DNA of 18,263 nucleotides from an uncultured Eubacteriales bacterium. Lineage in GTDB: Bacteria; Bacillota; Clostridia; Oscillospirales; Oscillospiraceae. Position numbers and translations under genes: made by a program. The first letter of the stretch is position 1. Each line of letters starts with the position of its first letter. The stretch covers positions 1-18,263 of the forward strand of contig UQWH01000038.1 of assembly GCA_900544705.1 (NCBI GenBank). Reading direction: 5' to 3'. Under the pieces are notes generated by a model, which saw only the letters and a program-made list of their open reading frames with translations, was not told the DNA's origin and made no database searches. Positions 5,572 to 12,351 of this stretch are shown piece after piece.

Positions 5572-6816
5572 ATGAGCCATGTAAAAGATATGTCCCTTGC
5601 CGAATACGGCCGGATGAAGATCGAATGGGTGCAGGACTTCATGCCCGCGCTCGTCGCCATCCGCAAGCGGTTTGAAGCCGAAAAGCCCTTTGCCGGGAAG
5701 AAGATCACGATGTCTATCCATATGGAGGCAAAAACCGCGTTTCTGGCCCTCTGCCTTGCAGCGGGCGGCGCGGAGGTCCATGCAACGGGCTGCAACCCCC
5801 TGTCCACGCAGGACGACGTGGCGGCGGGCCTGGCGTCCATGGGCGTGGAGACCTACGCCATCCACGGCGTGACCAGCGAGGAATATCAGCAGCTTCTCAT
5901 TGAGGCGCTGTCCTGCCACCCTGATCTGATTATTGACGACGGCGGCGACCTTTTAGACCTCCTGAGCGGAAATTATGCGGAGCTTGGCGATCATATTCTC
6001 GGCGGCGCGGAGGAAACGACCACGGGCATCCATCGCCTGCACGCCCGCGCGAAGGCCGGCCTGCTGCCCTTCCCGATGATGAACGTCAACGATGCGAAGT
6101 GCAAGCACTACTATGACAATAAATACGGCACCGGACAATCCGTCTGGGACTCCATCATGCACACGACGAATCTGCTCGTCGCGGGCAAGACCGTGGTCGT
6201 GGCAGGCTACGGCTACTGCGGCCGCGGCGTGGCCATGCGCGCCAAGGGCATGGGCGCCAATGTGATCGTCACGGAGATCGACCCCATCAAGGCGCTGGAG
6301 GCATCCATGGACGGCTGCCGTGTGATGCCCATGGACGAGGCGGCCCCGCAGGGTGATATTTTTGTCACGACGACCGGCTGCCGCGACGTCATCACGCGCC
6401 GCCACTTTGAAAAGATGAAGAACAATGCCTTCCTCTCCAATGCCGGGCATTTCAACGTTGAGGTCAACGGCGTGGAGCTGGAGGAGATGGCGGTGCGGGT
6501 GTTCAAGCGCCGCAACGACATCGTGGGCTATGAGCTGCCGGACGGCCGCGTGCTGAACCTTCTGGCGGAGGGACGGCTCGTGAATCTTGCCTCCGGCAAC
6601 GGCCACCCGGCGGAGATCATGGACACCAGCTTCTCCGTGCAGGCACTGGCGCTGGAGTATCTCCTGCACCACGCAAAGGAACTGGACAAGCAGGTCTACG
6701 AGATCCCGCAGGCGATAGACGACGAGATCGCGCGGCTGAAGCTGCGCGGCGCGGGGCTGCACATCGATGTCCTCACGCCGGAGCAGGAGGCCTACATGGC
6801 AGGCTGGAAGGTCTGA
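5572..6816 (+). CDS. ahcY: S-adenosylhomocysteine hydrolase, short (archaeal/Thermotoga-like) type
   Basis: Splits S-adenosylhomocysteine reversibly into adenosine and homocysteine with bound NAD, clearing the inhibitor left by methyltransferases. The start is the ATG at 5572, 8 nt after GGAGG; an ATG at 5557 overlaps that site and is unlikely. At 414 residues it lacks the insertion that takes classical bacterial enzymes to about 470. Recognisable are NPLSTQDDVAAGL (75-87), DDGGD (122-126), EETTTG (147-152), NVNDAKCKHYYDN with K178 and D182 (171-183), the NAD loop GYGYCGRG (212-219), AGHF (291-294) and GNGHPAEIMD (342-351). GYGYCGRG and GNGHPAEIMD resemble the archaeal/Thermotoga branch, where some members prefer S-inosylhomocysteine. 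Family membership is firm; the exact nucleoside substrate is open. Confidence 0.93.
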   Translation: MSHVKDMSLAEYGRMKIEWVQDFMPALVAIRKRFEAEKPFAGKKITMSIHMEAKTAFLALCLAAGGAEVHATGCNPLSTQDDVAAGLASMGVETYAIHGVTSEEYQQLLIEALSCHPDLIIDDGGDLLDLLSGNYAELGDHILGGAEETTTGIHRLHARAKAGLLPFPMMNVNDAKCKHYYDNKYGTGQSVWDSIMHTTNLLVAGKTVVVAGYGYCGRGVAMRAKGMGANVIVTEIDPIKALEASMDGCRVMPMDEAAPQGDIFVTTTGCRDVITRRHFEKMKNNAFLSNAGHFNVEVNGVELEEMAVRVFKRRNDIVGYELPDGRVLNLLAEGRLVNLASGNGHPAEIMDTSFSVQALALEYLLHHAKELDKQVYEIPQAIDDEIARLKLRGAGLHIDVLTPEQEAYMAGWKV

Positions 6817-6826
6817 ATAAAAGTCG

Positions 6827-6863
6827 AAGGGTTCCACCGCTTTGCGGTGGAACCCTTGTTTTT
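6827..6863 (+). terminator. Terminator of the SAH hydrolase gene
   Basis: A perfect 14-bp stem (6827-6840 with 6844-6857), TTT loop, then GTTTTT. It overlaps the dpaB stop codon by two bases, so it can also act for the convergent dpaAB transcript. Confidence 0.9.
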
Positions 6864-7431
6864 ACAGCAAAATGGGTTGTATCTGCCGGTTTTCCAGCGC
6901 GGCGGCGACCGTTTCCGGCAGACGGGTAAAGTCCGCGACCAGACTGTAGGGCTTCTTTTCCGGACTGTCCTGTCCGAAGGGAACGAAATAATAGTGTTTG
7001 CGGTTCAGCAGCTTGCCGATACTCTCCGCACTGGCGGACAGGCCGTCGTTCGTGGAAACCGCCAGCACGACCGGACGGCCGTTGCGCAGGTGCGCCTTGC
7101 AGGCGAAGGTGACGGGCGAATCGGCGATGCCGCCGGCCAGCTTGCCAAGAGTGTTACCGGTGCAGGGCGCGATGACGAGCAGGTCGAGCGTCGCTTTCGG
7201 CCCGAAGGGTTCCACCTCCGGCAGCGTGTGGAAGACGGGCTCGCCGCAGATCGCTTCGATCTCCGCGCGAAAGTCTGCCGCCGCGCCGAAGCGGCTGTCG
7301 GTTTCGTAGGAAGCACCGGAAAGAATGGGGATGATGTGATATTGCACCGCGAGTGTGCGCAGCACGTCGATGGTTTTGCGGAAGGTGCAGAAGGAGCCGC
7401 ACATTGCAAAACCGATGGTCGGTTTGGGCAT
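6862..7431 (-). CDS. dpaB: Dipicolinate synthase subunit B
   Basis: A 189-residue flavoprotein-like protein of the SpoVFB/DpaB family. Together with DpaA it makes dipicolinic acid from a lysine-pathway intermediate in the mother cell, for spore-core dehydration and heat resistance. The N-terminal GFAMCGSFCTF is a strong family signature. LLVIAPCTGNTLGKLAGGIADSPV, VVLAVSTNDGLSASAESIGKLLNRKHYYFVPFGQD and a C-terminal hydrophobic tail follow. The ATG at 7431 was chosen (MPKPTIG) because it lies 9 nt after GTGAGG. The in-frame GTG at 7446 is itself part of that ribosome-binding site. It starts 15 bp after dpaA, so the two are co-transcribed and probably translated at similar levels. Confidence 0.95.
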   Translation of the reverse strand: MPKPTIGFAMCGSFCTFRKTIDVLRTLAVQYHIIPILSGASYETDSRFGAAADFRAEIEAICGEPVFHTLPEVEPFGPKATLDLLVIAPCTGNTLGKLAGGIADSPVTFACKAHLRNGRPVVLAVSTNDGLSASAESIGKLLNRKHYYFVPFGQDSPEKKPYSLVADFTRLPETVAAALENRQIQPILL

Positions 7432-7446
7432 ATTGAGATACCTCAC

Positions 7447-8259
7447 TTAAATGGAATCAAGCACGCAGTCGGCGTACAGGCGGCCGGCGGTTTCCGGCGC
7501 GCAGAGGCCGGGCAGACCGGGGGCAAAATGATAGGCAAGCCCCAGCGCGCGGCAGTCCGCTTCCGGAATGCCGCCGGGGCGGGAGGCAAGCTCGATGAGA
7601 ATGCAGGAGGGCTTCAGCGCACCGAGCTGCTGCGCCGTCAGCACCGCCGCCGGGACGGTGTTGAACAGAAAATCATACTGCGCCAGACCGGCGGCATAGA
7701 CGCCGGGCGCATCTGCCTGCATCCCCATTGCCTGCGCCATGGCGCGGTCGGCGGGTTTGCGCGCGGCGACGGTCACATAAGCCGAGACCGCGTGCAGCTT
7801 CTGCGCCAGCACACGCCCGACGCGGCCGAAGCCGACGACAAGGCACTGCGCGCCGTGCAGCGTGATAGGGGAGGCGTCGATCGCCAGACGGATGGCGCCT
7901 TCGGCGGTGGGAATGGCGTTCAGAGTCGTCATGGGCTCGCTGCCGTAGAGGTCGGAAACGGCGGCGCCTGCCGCCTCAAGGTCTGCGCGGTGCGCGCCGA
8001 GCAGGGCGCCGTAAGCCTGCGCGCCGGGGCGGATGCGGGAGAGAAGCTCCGCAATGGGCAGGCCGTTTTTCCCGCGCAGGTATTCCCCCTGAAAGGAGGG
8101 AAAGGGCAGAAGCAGCTTCCCGGCAAGCGCCGCGGGAAGCGGCCAATCCTCTGCGCCGGGCACGCCGTGGGTGAGGACGACGCAGCCCCTGGCACGAAGC
8201 TGCTCGGCCGCCCAGAATTGCCGCCGGTCGCCGCAGAAAACGTGGTATGTATCGGGCAT
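7447..8259 (-). CDS. dpaA: Dipicolinate synthase subunit A
   Basis: A 270-residue DpaA/SpoVFA protein, the dehydrogenase-like subunit of dipicolinate synthase. The start is the ATG at 8259 (MPDTYHVFCGDRRQ), 8 nt after AAAGGAAG; the longer frame to 8325 reads through the promoter. The N-terminal half is the family-specific domain (AYGALLGAH, SDLYGSEPMTTLNAIPTAEGAI). The C-terminal half holds a Rossmann NAD(P)-binding motif CLVVGFGRVGR, then FNTVPAAV and CILIELASRPGG. It is the first gene of the dpaAB operon. Its presence marks the host as an endospore former, at least by ancestry. Confidence 0.95.
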   Translation of the reverse strand: MPDTYHVFCGDRRQFWAAEQLRARGCVVLTHGVPGAEDWPLPAALAGKLLLPFPSFQGEYLRGKNGLPIAELLSRIRPGAQAYGALLGAHRADLEAAGAAVSDLYGSEPMTTLNAIPTAEGAIRLAIDASPITLHGAQCLVVGFGRVGRVLAQKLHAVSAYVTVAARKPADRAMAQAMGMQADAPGVYAAGLAQYDFLFNTVPAAVLTAQQLGALKPSCILIELASRPGGIPEADCRALGLAYHFAPGLPGLCAPETAGRLYADCVLDSI

Positions 8260-8282
8260 GGCGTACACTTCCTTTCTGCCCC

Positions 8283-8309
8283 AGTGTATGCATTTTTTCG
8301 GGAAACCGT
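8283..8309 (-). promoter_or_regulatory. Sporulation-type (sigma-K/sigma-E-like) promoter of dpaAB
   Basis: On the minus strand CATACACT (8283-8290) matches the -10 of mother-cell sigma factors. An AC (8308-8309) 17 bp upstream matches the minimal sigma-K -35. The expected start is only a few bases before the ribosome-binding site. In Bacillus and Clostridioides difficile the dipicolinate genes depend on sigma-K, which agrees. Confidence 0.5.
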
Positions 8310-8318
8310 GAAAATAAG

Positions 8319-8347
8319 TTGTCAAGACGGGCGGCGCGCGTTATAAT
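8319..8347 (+). promoter_or_regulatory. Sigma-A promoter of the DUF4364 gene
   Basis: TTGTCA (8319-8324) and a perfect TATAAT (8342-8347) are 17 bp apart, with the start about 23 nt before the ATG. Confidence 0.88.
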
Positions 8348-8376
8348 AGAAAAAAGAAAACGAGGGAGAAAATGAG

Positions 8377-8919
8377 ATGGAGCGGCACGGTTTTATTCAC
8401 GATATGCTGGACGTGAAGGTCCTGATCCTGTACATCATGTCGCGGGCAATGTACCCGGTGGACCTGCAGAAGATCTATGAGCTTTCCTATCAGGACGACG
8501 GACTGAGCTATTTTGACGTGGCGCAGGCGGTGCCGCAGATGGTCGAATCCGGACATCTGGAGCCGGTGGAGGGCGAGCGCTATGTGATCACCGAAAAGGG
8601 CCGCGAGGCCTGCGCCATCACGCAGGACGCGATCGCATTCCCGGTGATGCAGCGGGCGGGCGCGGCAGTGGACGAGTTCAACCGCGCGGTGCGGCGCAGC
8701 AGCTTTGTCAAGACGACGGTGTGCCAGCGCGAGGGCGGCGACTATTCCGTCCTGATGAGCCTGAACGACGAAGCGGGCGACCTGCTGAAAATGGAGCTGA
8801 TGGCGCCCACGCAGAAGCATGCCTACCGTCTGGCAGGTGCGTTCTCCAAGAACGCCGAGGCGATCTACCGAAGCATCATGGATCAGCTTCTTGTGACGTC
8901 TGACGAGGAAGGGACTTGA
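8377..8919 (+). CDS. DUF4364 family winged-helix protein
   Basis: A 180-residue protein of the DUF4364 family, common in Clostridia and of unknown function. Residues 5-80 read as a winged-helix domain: helices around DVKVLILYIMSRAMYPVDLQ and DVAQAVPQMVESGHLEPVEG, then a wing at ERYVITEKGREAC, much like PadR/ArsR-type regulators. The C-terminal half is mixed alpha/beta (SVLMSLNDEAGDLLKMELMAPTQ) and could sense a ligand or dimerise. The ATG at 8377 follows GAGGGAG; another ATG 5 nt upstream is out of frame and leads nowhere. The gene is divergent from dpaAB and upstream of hpf. Regulation of neighbours is conceivable but not shown. Confidence 0.82.
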   Translation: MERHGFIHDMLDVKVLILYIMSRAMYPVDLQKIYELSYQDDGLSYFDVAQAVPQMVESGHLEPVEGERYVITEKGREACAITQDAIAFPVMQRAGAAVDEFNRAVRRSSFVKTTVCQREGGDYSVLMSLNDEAGDLLKMELMAPTQKHAYRLAGAFSKNAEAIYRSIMDQLLVTSDEEGT

Positions 8920-8944
8920 AAAAAGCAGAAAACTGTGGTATCAT
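8916..8944 (+). promoter_or_regulatory. Candidate sigma-A promoter of hpf, overlapping the upstream terminator
   Basis: TTGAAA (8916-8921) overlaps the DUF4364 stop codon region. TATCAT (8939-8944) follows after exactly 17 bp and lies within the left arm of the terminator hairpin and the start of its loop. Transcription would start near 8951, inside the hairpin loop. Confidence 0.6.
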
Positions 8945-8977
8945 ATCCTCAGAGGAAGATACCACAGTATTTTTCTT
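8932..8977 (+). terminator. Terminator of the DUF4364 gene
   Basis: ACTGTGGTATC (8932-8942) pairs perfectly with GATACCACAGT (8958-8968). The intervening bases can form a small inner stem (TCCT/AGGA), and ATTTTTCTT follows. Confidence 0.82.
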
Positions 8978-9007
8978 ACAACCGAACATCGAAAGGAGCG
9001 ACTTACT

Positions 9008-9547
9008 ATGAAATTCCAGTTCACCGAGAAAAAAGTCAGCTTACCAGCGAGCGTCCACGCTTATGCCGAGAAGAAAGTGATGAAGCTGGAACGTTTTTTC
9101 AAAGATGATGCGGAGGCACTTGTCGCCTTTTCTGTAGAAAAAGACCGTAATCGTGTTGAGATTACGGTACACGCTGCAAACACCTACTTCCGTGCAAGCG
9201 AAGCAACCTCGGATATGTATGCGTCCATTGACGCTGCGGTGGCGACCATCGAGCGCCAGATCCGCAAGAACAAGACACGTCTGGCTCGCCGCCTGCGTCA
9301 GGATGCGTTCACCCGCTCTGCGGAGGTCACGTCCTTTGCGCCGGAAGCGGAGGAAGAGAGCACGTTCGAGATTGTGCGCACCAAGCAGTTCCCAATGAAG
9401 CCCATGACCCGCGAGGAGGCCATCTTACAGATGAACCTGCTGGAGCATAGCTTCTTCGCCTTCCGCGACGAAGAAAATGAGGGCGCTTTTGCAGTGGTCT
9501 ACAAGAGAAACGACGGCGGCTACGGTCTGATCGAAGACGTAAACTAA
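9008..9547 (+). CDS. hpf: Long-form ribosome hibernation promoting factor
   Basis: A 179-residue long HPF/YfiA-family protein. The N-terminal domain (about 1-100) is the ribosome-binding beta-alpha-beta fold that occupies the tRNA and mRNA sites of idle 30S subunits. It contains VHAYAEKKVMKLERFF, VEITVHAANTYFRASEAT and DMYASIDAAVATIERQIRKNKTRL. An acidic linker (PEAEEES) leads to the C-terminal dimerisation domain (about 118-179), with IVRTKQFPMKPMTREEAILQMNLLEHSFFAFRDEE and the ending VVYKRNDGGYGLIE. That domain joins two ribosomes into 100S particles. The ATG at 9008 follows AAAGGAG by 9 nt. Expression probably rises in stationary phase, as in other Firmicutes. Confidence 0.96.
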   Translation: MKFQFTEKKVSLPASVHAYAEKKVMKLERFFKDDAEALVAFSVEKDRNRVEITVHAANTYFRASEATSDMYASIDAAVATIERQIRKNKTRLARRLRQDAFTRSAEVTSFAPEAEEESTFEIVRTKQFPMKPMTREEAILQMNLLEHSFFAFRDEENEGAFAVVYKRNDGGYGLIEDVN

Positions 9548-9559
9548 ATAGTATATCAG

Positions 9560-9590
9560 CCGGGGCAGTTTTGAACTGCCCCGGTTTTTT
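9560..9590 (+). terminator. Terminator of hpf
   Basis: CCGGGGCAGTT (9560-9570), loop TTG, AACTGCCCCGG (9574-9584), then six Ts: a textbook intrinsic terminator. Confidence 0.95.
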
Positions 9591-9608
9591 ACGGTTAGCA
9601 ATGGCCTT

Positions 9609-10547
9609 TTATTGATATTCACTGAAAGATTGATATTGTAAAGCTGTGCCGTGGGAAAACCAACTGGCCAAAGTAGAATTAGCAAATTCCTCATCAATTA
9701 GGAGATTCTCGTGAGGAATATCGGTATCAATAGATGGTATTTTTGAAGAATCTGAAAGGTACTCCCAGCGAATGCCGTTTCCGCTGCGCTGTGTATAAAT
9801 AATTTCAAGAGGCAGTAAGTAACCGGGTGTAGCTATGGAGAATGAATTCTTCGTTGCAGATGAAGATGACACACCGCTTGAGCCTCGGTTATAGATATAC
9901 GAATCTGCTCCAAGGAAATAAATGTTGCGTTCCCAACCTTCCAATGCTAATGTGGCCTGTCCATCAATAGTTGTGTAAACTGCAAAAAAATAACCATCAT
10001 CTATGTTTTGATCAGGAGCTCCAATCCATCCGAGAAGCAGTTCATTAGTGCCGTCACTGTCCAAATCAAAAATAGCAAAACCAGTTTTGGAGAGCAGATC
10101 GGACGGATTCTCCCAAGCCCAATAGGGATTTACAATAGACGAAACCAAACCGGCCGCAGATGAACTCCATTGTGGATCATTTTGAGAATGCTCGCAAATC
10201 GCACGGCGGTAAGCGTTAAGTATATCTGTATATGGATAATAAGATGAAGTATTACTTGCGGTAGGTAGTTCAGATTCGTTGCTAGATTGAGTTCCATTAT
10301 TGTTCTTTGGGAGAAAATACGTTGGTGCCGCTGAAGAACTAAATTCGCTTGAAAACTCATCCGAGTTGCTTTCATTGAAAGTGGAAGGGGATTCACTAGC
10401 AGCAGTAGAGGCCGGAGAAAGTAGTTCTGAGTTACCTATGTTCTCCTCACTATTAGCAGAACTGTTATATGATATTGTAGTTGCAGAACATGCCGTGAAA
10501 AGAGAAAATGCAATAATCATTAAAATAGTTGCAATTCCTTTATTCAT
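9609..10547 (-). CDS. Serine-rich surface lipoprotein, AT-rich gene of unknown function
   Basis: A 312-residue predicted lipoprotein. The signal peptide MNKGIATILMIIAFSLFTAC has a lipobox ending at C20. A long, low-complexity Ser/Thr/Asn/Glu-rich linker (about 21-103) then leads to a globular domain (about 105-312). FDLDSDGTNELLLGW (160-174) is an FG-GAP/EF-hand-like calcium loop often found in lipoproteins and cell-surface repeats of Firmicutes. The C-terminal part has aromatic-rich strands but no catalytic motif I recognise. The ATG at 10547 follows AAGGAGT. The gene is strikingly AT-rich and uses A/T-ending codons, unlike every neighbour, and stands alone between two terminators, so it was probably acquired by transfer. 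No function assigned. Confidence 0.82.
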   Translation of the reverse strand: MNKGIATILMIIAFSLFTACSATTISYNSSANSEENIGNSELLSPASTAASESPSTFNESNSDEFSSEFSSSAAPTYFLPKNNNGTQSSNESELPTASNTSSYYPYTDILNAYRRAICEHSQNDPQWSSSAAGLVSSIVNPYWAWENPSDLLSKTGFAIFDLDSDGTNELLLGWIGAPDQNIDDGYFFAVYTTIDGQATLALEGWERNIYFLGADSYIYNRGSSGVSSSSATKNSFSIATPGYLLPLEIIYTQRSGNGIRWEYLSDSSKIPSIDTDIPHENLLIDEEFANSTLASWFSHGTALQYQSFSEYQ

Positions 10548-10566
10548 TGTTACTCCTTAAATAAAG

Positions 10567-10592
10567 CCGCAGAGAGCTTTCGCTCCCTGCGG
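10567..10592 (-). terminator. Terminator of the purine permease gene
   Basis: On the minus strand, arms 10582-10592 and 10567-10577 pair with one mismatch around GAAA, followed by a T-rich stretch. It sits just before the lipoprotein's ribosome-binding site and separates the two genes. Confidence 0.75.
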
Positions 10593-10606
10593 TTTATAAG
10601 TACAGC

Positions 10607-12010
10607 TTAGCGGGCGACGAAGAACATGATCGTGAAGAGCAGACCGATGATCCAAGTGCCGACGTTGATCTCCTTGACCTTACCCGTGAAGAGCTTGATG
10701 AGGATGTAGGAGATGAGGCCGAAGGCGATGCCGTAAGAAATGTTGTAGGTGAAGGGCATGAGCGCCATGGTCAGGAATGCGGGAACCGCTTCCCCGGGAT
10801 CGCTCCACTCGATATTCTTGACGCCGCCGATCATCAGAATGCCGACGTAAATCAGAGCCGCAGCCGTTGCGCAGGACGGAATCATGGCAGCAACCGGGGC
10901 GAGGAACATCGCGATGAAGAAGAACAGTGCGGTGAACATGGAGGAAAGACCGGTACGGCCGCCCTCTGCAACACCGGCGGAGGATTCGACGAAGGTGGTG
11001 ACGGTGGAGGTGCCGCAGACAGCGCCGCAGCAGGTCGCGATCGCGTCAGCCATCATGGCCTTGTCCATGTTGGGGACGTTGCCCTTCTCATCAAGCAGAC
11101 CGCCGACGGAGCAGGCGCCGAACAGAGTGCCGAGGGTATCGAACATATCAACCATGCAGAATGCAAGCATCGTGGTCAGGAAGGTAACGACGAAGCTGCC
11201 CACGCCGTTGGCACTGATCCATGCGGAGAAGTCGAAGCCTTCCGTGAAGACCTTGCCGAAGGCGATGTTTGCAAAATCCTTGAAGGGAGCGAGAATGTTC
11301 AGAGAGAAGTTTGCCTTGACAGCGGTGTCATAGAAGCCCTCCACGGTGATGAGGCCGAGGACGTAGTAGATAACTGCGCCGCCGATCATGCCCCAGAATA
11401 CGGCACCCTTGATCTTCTTCTTGAACATTGCACCGATGGCGATGACGGCGAGGATGGTGATGAGAAGCGGCATAATCTCAGCCCAGGTAACGGAGCCGAA
11501 GAACACGTTGAAGGAGTGCAGGTCGACCAGTGTGGCGTCACTGTTGACGACAATGCCGGCATTCTGCAGGCCAAGGAACGCGATGAACAGGCCGATACCT
11601 GCGGAGATTGCGGTCTTGACCGCCTTGGGGATGGCGTCGAAGATAACGCGGCGCAGGCCGGTGACGGTCAGCAGGATGAAGACGATGCCGTCAACCAGAA
11701 CCATGACCAGTGCATTGGCATAGGAGAAGCCCATACCGAAGCAGACGGAATAGACGAAAAATGCGTTCAGACCCATGCCGGAGGCCTGTGCGAGGGGCAG
11801 ATTCGACAGCAGTCCGATCAGAACGGTGCCGATCACGGCGGAGATTGCGGTAGCGATGTAAACCGCATTGTAGTAGCCGTCACCCAGAGAGCCGAACATA
11901 CCGGCGTTGACCATCAGGATGTAAGCCATTGCCATGAATGTGGTAATACCGGCAAGAACTTCTGTTCTTACGGTTGTACCATGCTTTTTCAGTCCAAAGA
12001 ACTTTTCCAT
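10607..12010 (-). CDS. pbuG: NCS2/AzgA-family purine nucleobase permease
   Basis: A 467-residue integral membrane transporter for hypoxanthine, guanine or adenine, driven by proton symport. Its length and sequence fit the AzgA/PbuG branch. Signatures include the N-terminal KKHGTTVRTEVLAGITTFMAMAYIL, LAQASGMGLNAFF (the GLNAFF motif), AISAGIGLFIAFLGLQNAGI, MVDMFDTLGTLFG and TVTTFVESSAGVAEGGRTGLSS. About 12-14 hydrophobic segments cover the chain. The ATG at 12010 is 6 nt after GTGGAGG. Its own promoter, structured leader and terminator make it a single-gene unit. The nearby nucleoside-type ABC importer suggests a purine-salvage region. Which base it prefers cannot be read from the sequence. Confidence 0.95.
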   Translation of the reverse strand: MEKFFGLKKHGTTVRTEVLAGITTFMAMAYILMVNAGMFGSLGDGYYNAVYIATAISAVIGTVLIGLLSNLPLAQASGMGLNAFFVYSVCFGMGFSYANALVMVLVDGIVFILLTVTGLRRVIFDAIPKAVKTAISAGIGLFIAFLGLQNAGIVVNSDATLVDLHSFNVFFGSVTWAEIMPLLITILAVIAIGAMFKKKIKGAVFWGMIGGAVIYYVLGLITVEGFYDTAVKANFSLNILAPFKDFANIAFGKVFTEGFDFSAWISANGVGSFVVTFLTTMLAFCMVDMFDTLGTLFGACSVGGLLDEKGNVPNMDKAMMADAIATCCGAVCGTSTVTTFVESSAGVAEGGRTGLSSMFTALFFFIAMFLAPVAAMIPSCATAAALIYVGILMIGGVKNIEWSDPGEAVPAFLTMALMPFTYNISYGIAFGLISYILIKLFTGKVKEINVGTWIIGLLFTIMFFVAR

Positions 12011-12057
12011 GAAATACCTCCACTTTTTATTCCGCCGCTCATCGCAAGCGTTTTTCT

Positions 12058-12114
12058 GCCGGAAAATGACATCCGCCCCTTCTGCGCTCCGGCATGAAGC
12101 ACAGGGGGAAACGG
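12058..12114 (-). ncRNA. Structured leader of the purine permease, possible H-type pseudoknot
   Basis: On the minus strand the leader RNA can form a hairpin from CCG, CCCC and TGTGC (12114-12099) pairing with GCGCA, GGGG and CGG (12087-12073). Its loop holds GCCGGA (12093-12088), which is exactly complementary to TCCGGC (12063-12058) downstream. Loop-to-downstream pairing of this kind defines an H-type pseudoknot, a fold used by several small riboswitches. A further small hairpin (CGCT/AGCG) precedes the ribosome-binding site. It does not match the conserved core of the purine riboswitch. It is a candidate only; GC-rich sequence makes chance pairing possible. Confidence 0.4.
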
Positions 12115-12131
12115 CTCAATTCCTTGCTTTA

Positions 12132-12160
12132 ATCATAGCAAACAATTCACAGTTTCGCAA
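12132..12160 (-). promoter_or_regulatory. Sigma-A promoter of the purine permease
   Basis: TTGCGA (12155-12160) and TATGAT (12132-12137) are separated by 17 bp, giving a leader of about 115 nt. Confidence 0.75.
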
Positions 12161-12351
12161 TCATTTTTTTACAAACCGGGTGTGAAATTTTGATCAAAAA
12201 TTTTGTACAAAACTAACAAATATTTTGGATTGCGGCATAAGCGGCAGCAAAAATTTGCAATAAGAATACAACTGCGCAATAAAAATACAGCGGTAGAAAA
12301 TCACAGAAAAAATGGAAAGAAATCCCGGCATTTTGCATAGATATGCGGGTG
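12161..12351. other. AT-rich gene-free stretch upstream of the purine permease promoter
   Basis: No credible reading frame is present. It holds TTTTGTACA (12201-12209) followed by AACTAACAAATATTTTG, an arrangement that recurs upstream of the BMP gene (17971-17995). Otherwise I see only A/T-rich sequence. Confidence 0.6.

Noticed and set aside
7432..7446. GTG start for DpaB five codons upstream
   Set aside because: The GTG is part of the GTGAGG ribosome-binding site that serves the ATG at 7431.
6847..8346. Long rightward open frame (499 codons) opposite dpaA-dpaB
   Set aside because: It starts inside a terminator hairpin and spans two well-recognised sporulation genes on the other strand; composition is that of antisense GC-rich DNA.
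12011..12131. Classical purine riboswitch upstream of the purine permease
   Set aside because: The conserved core sequences of that riboswitch are absent on the transcribed strand.
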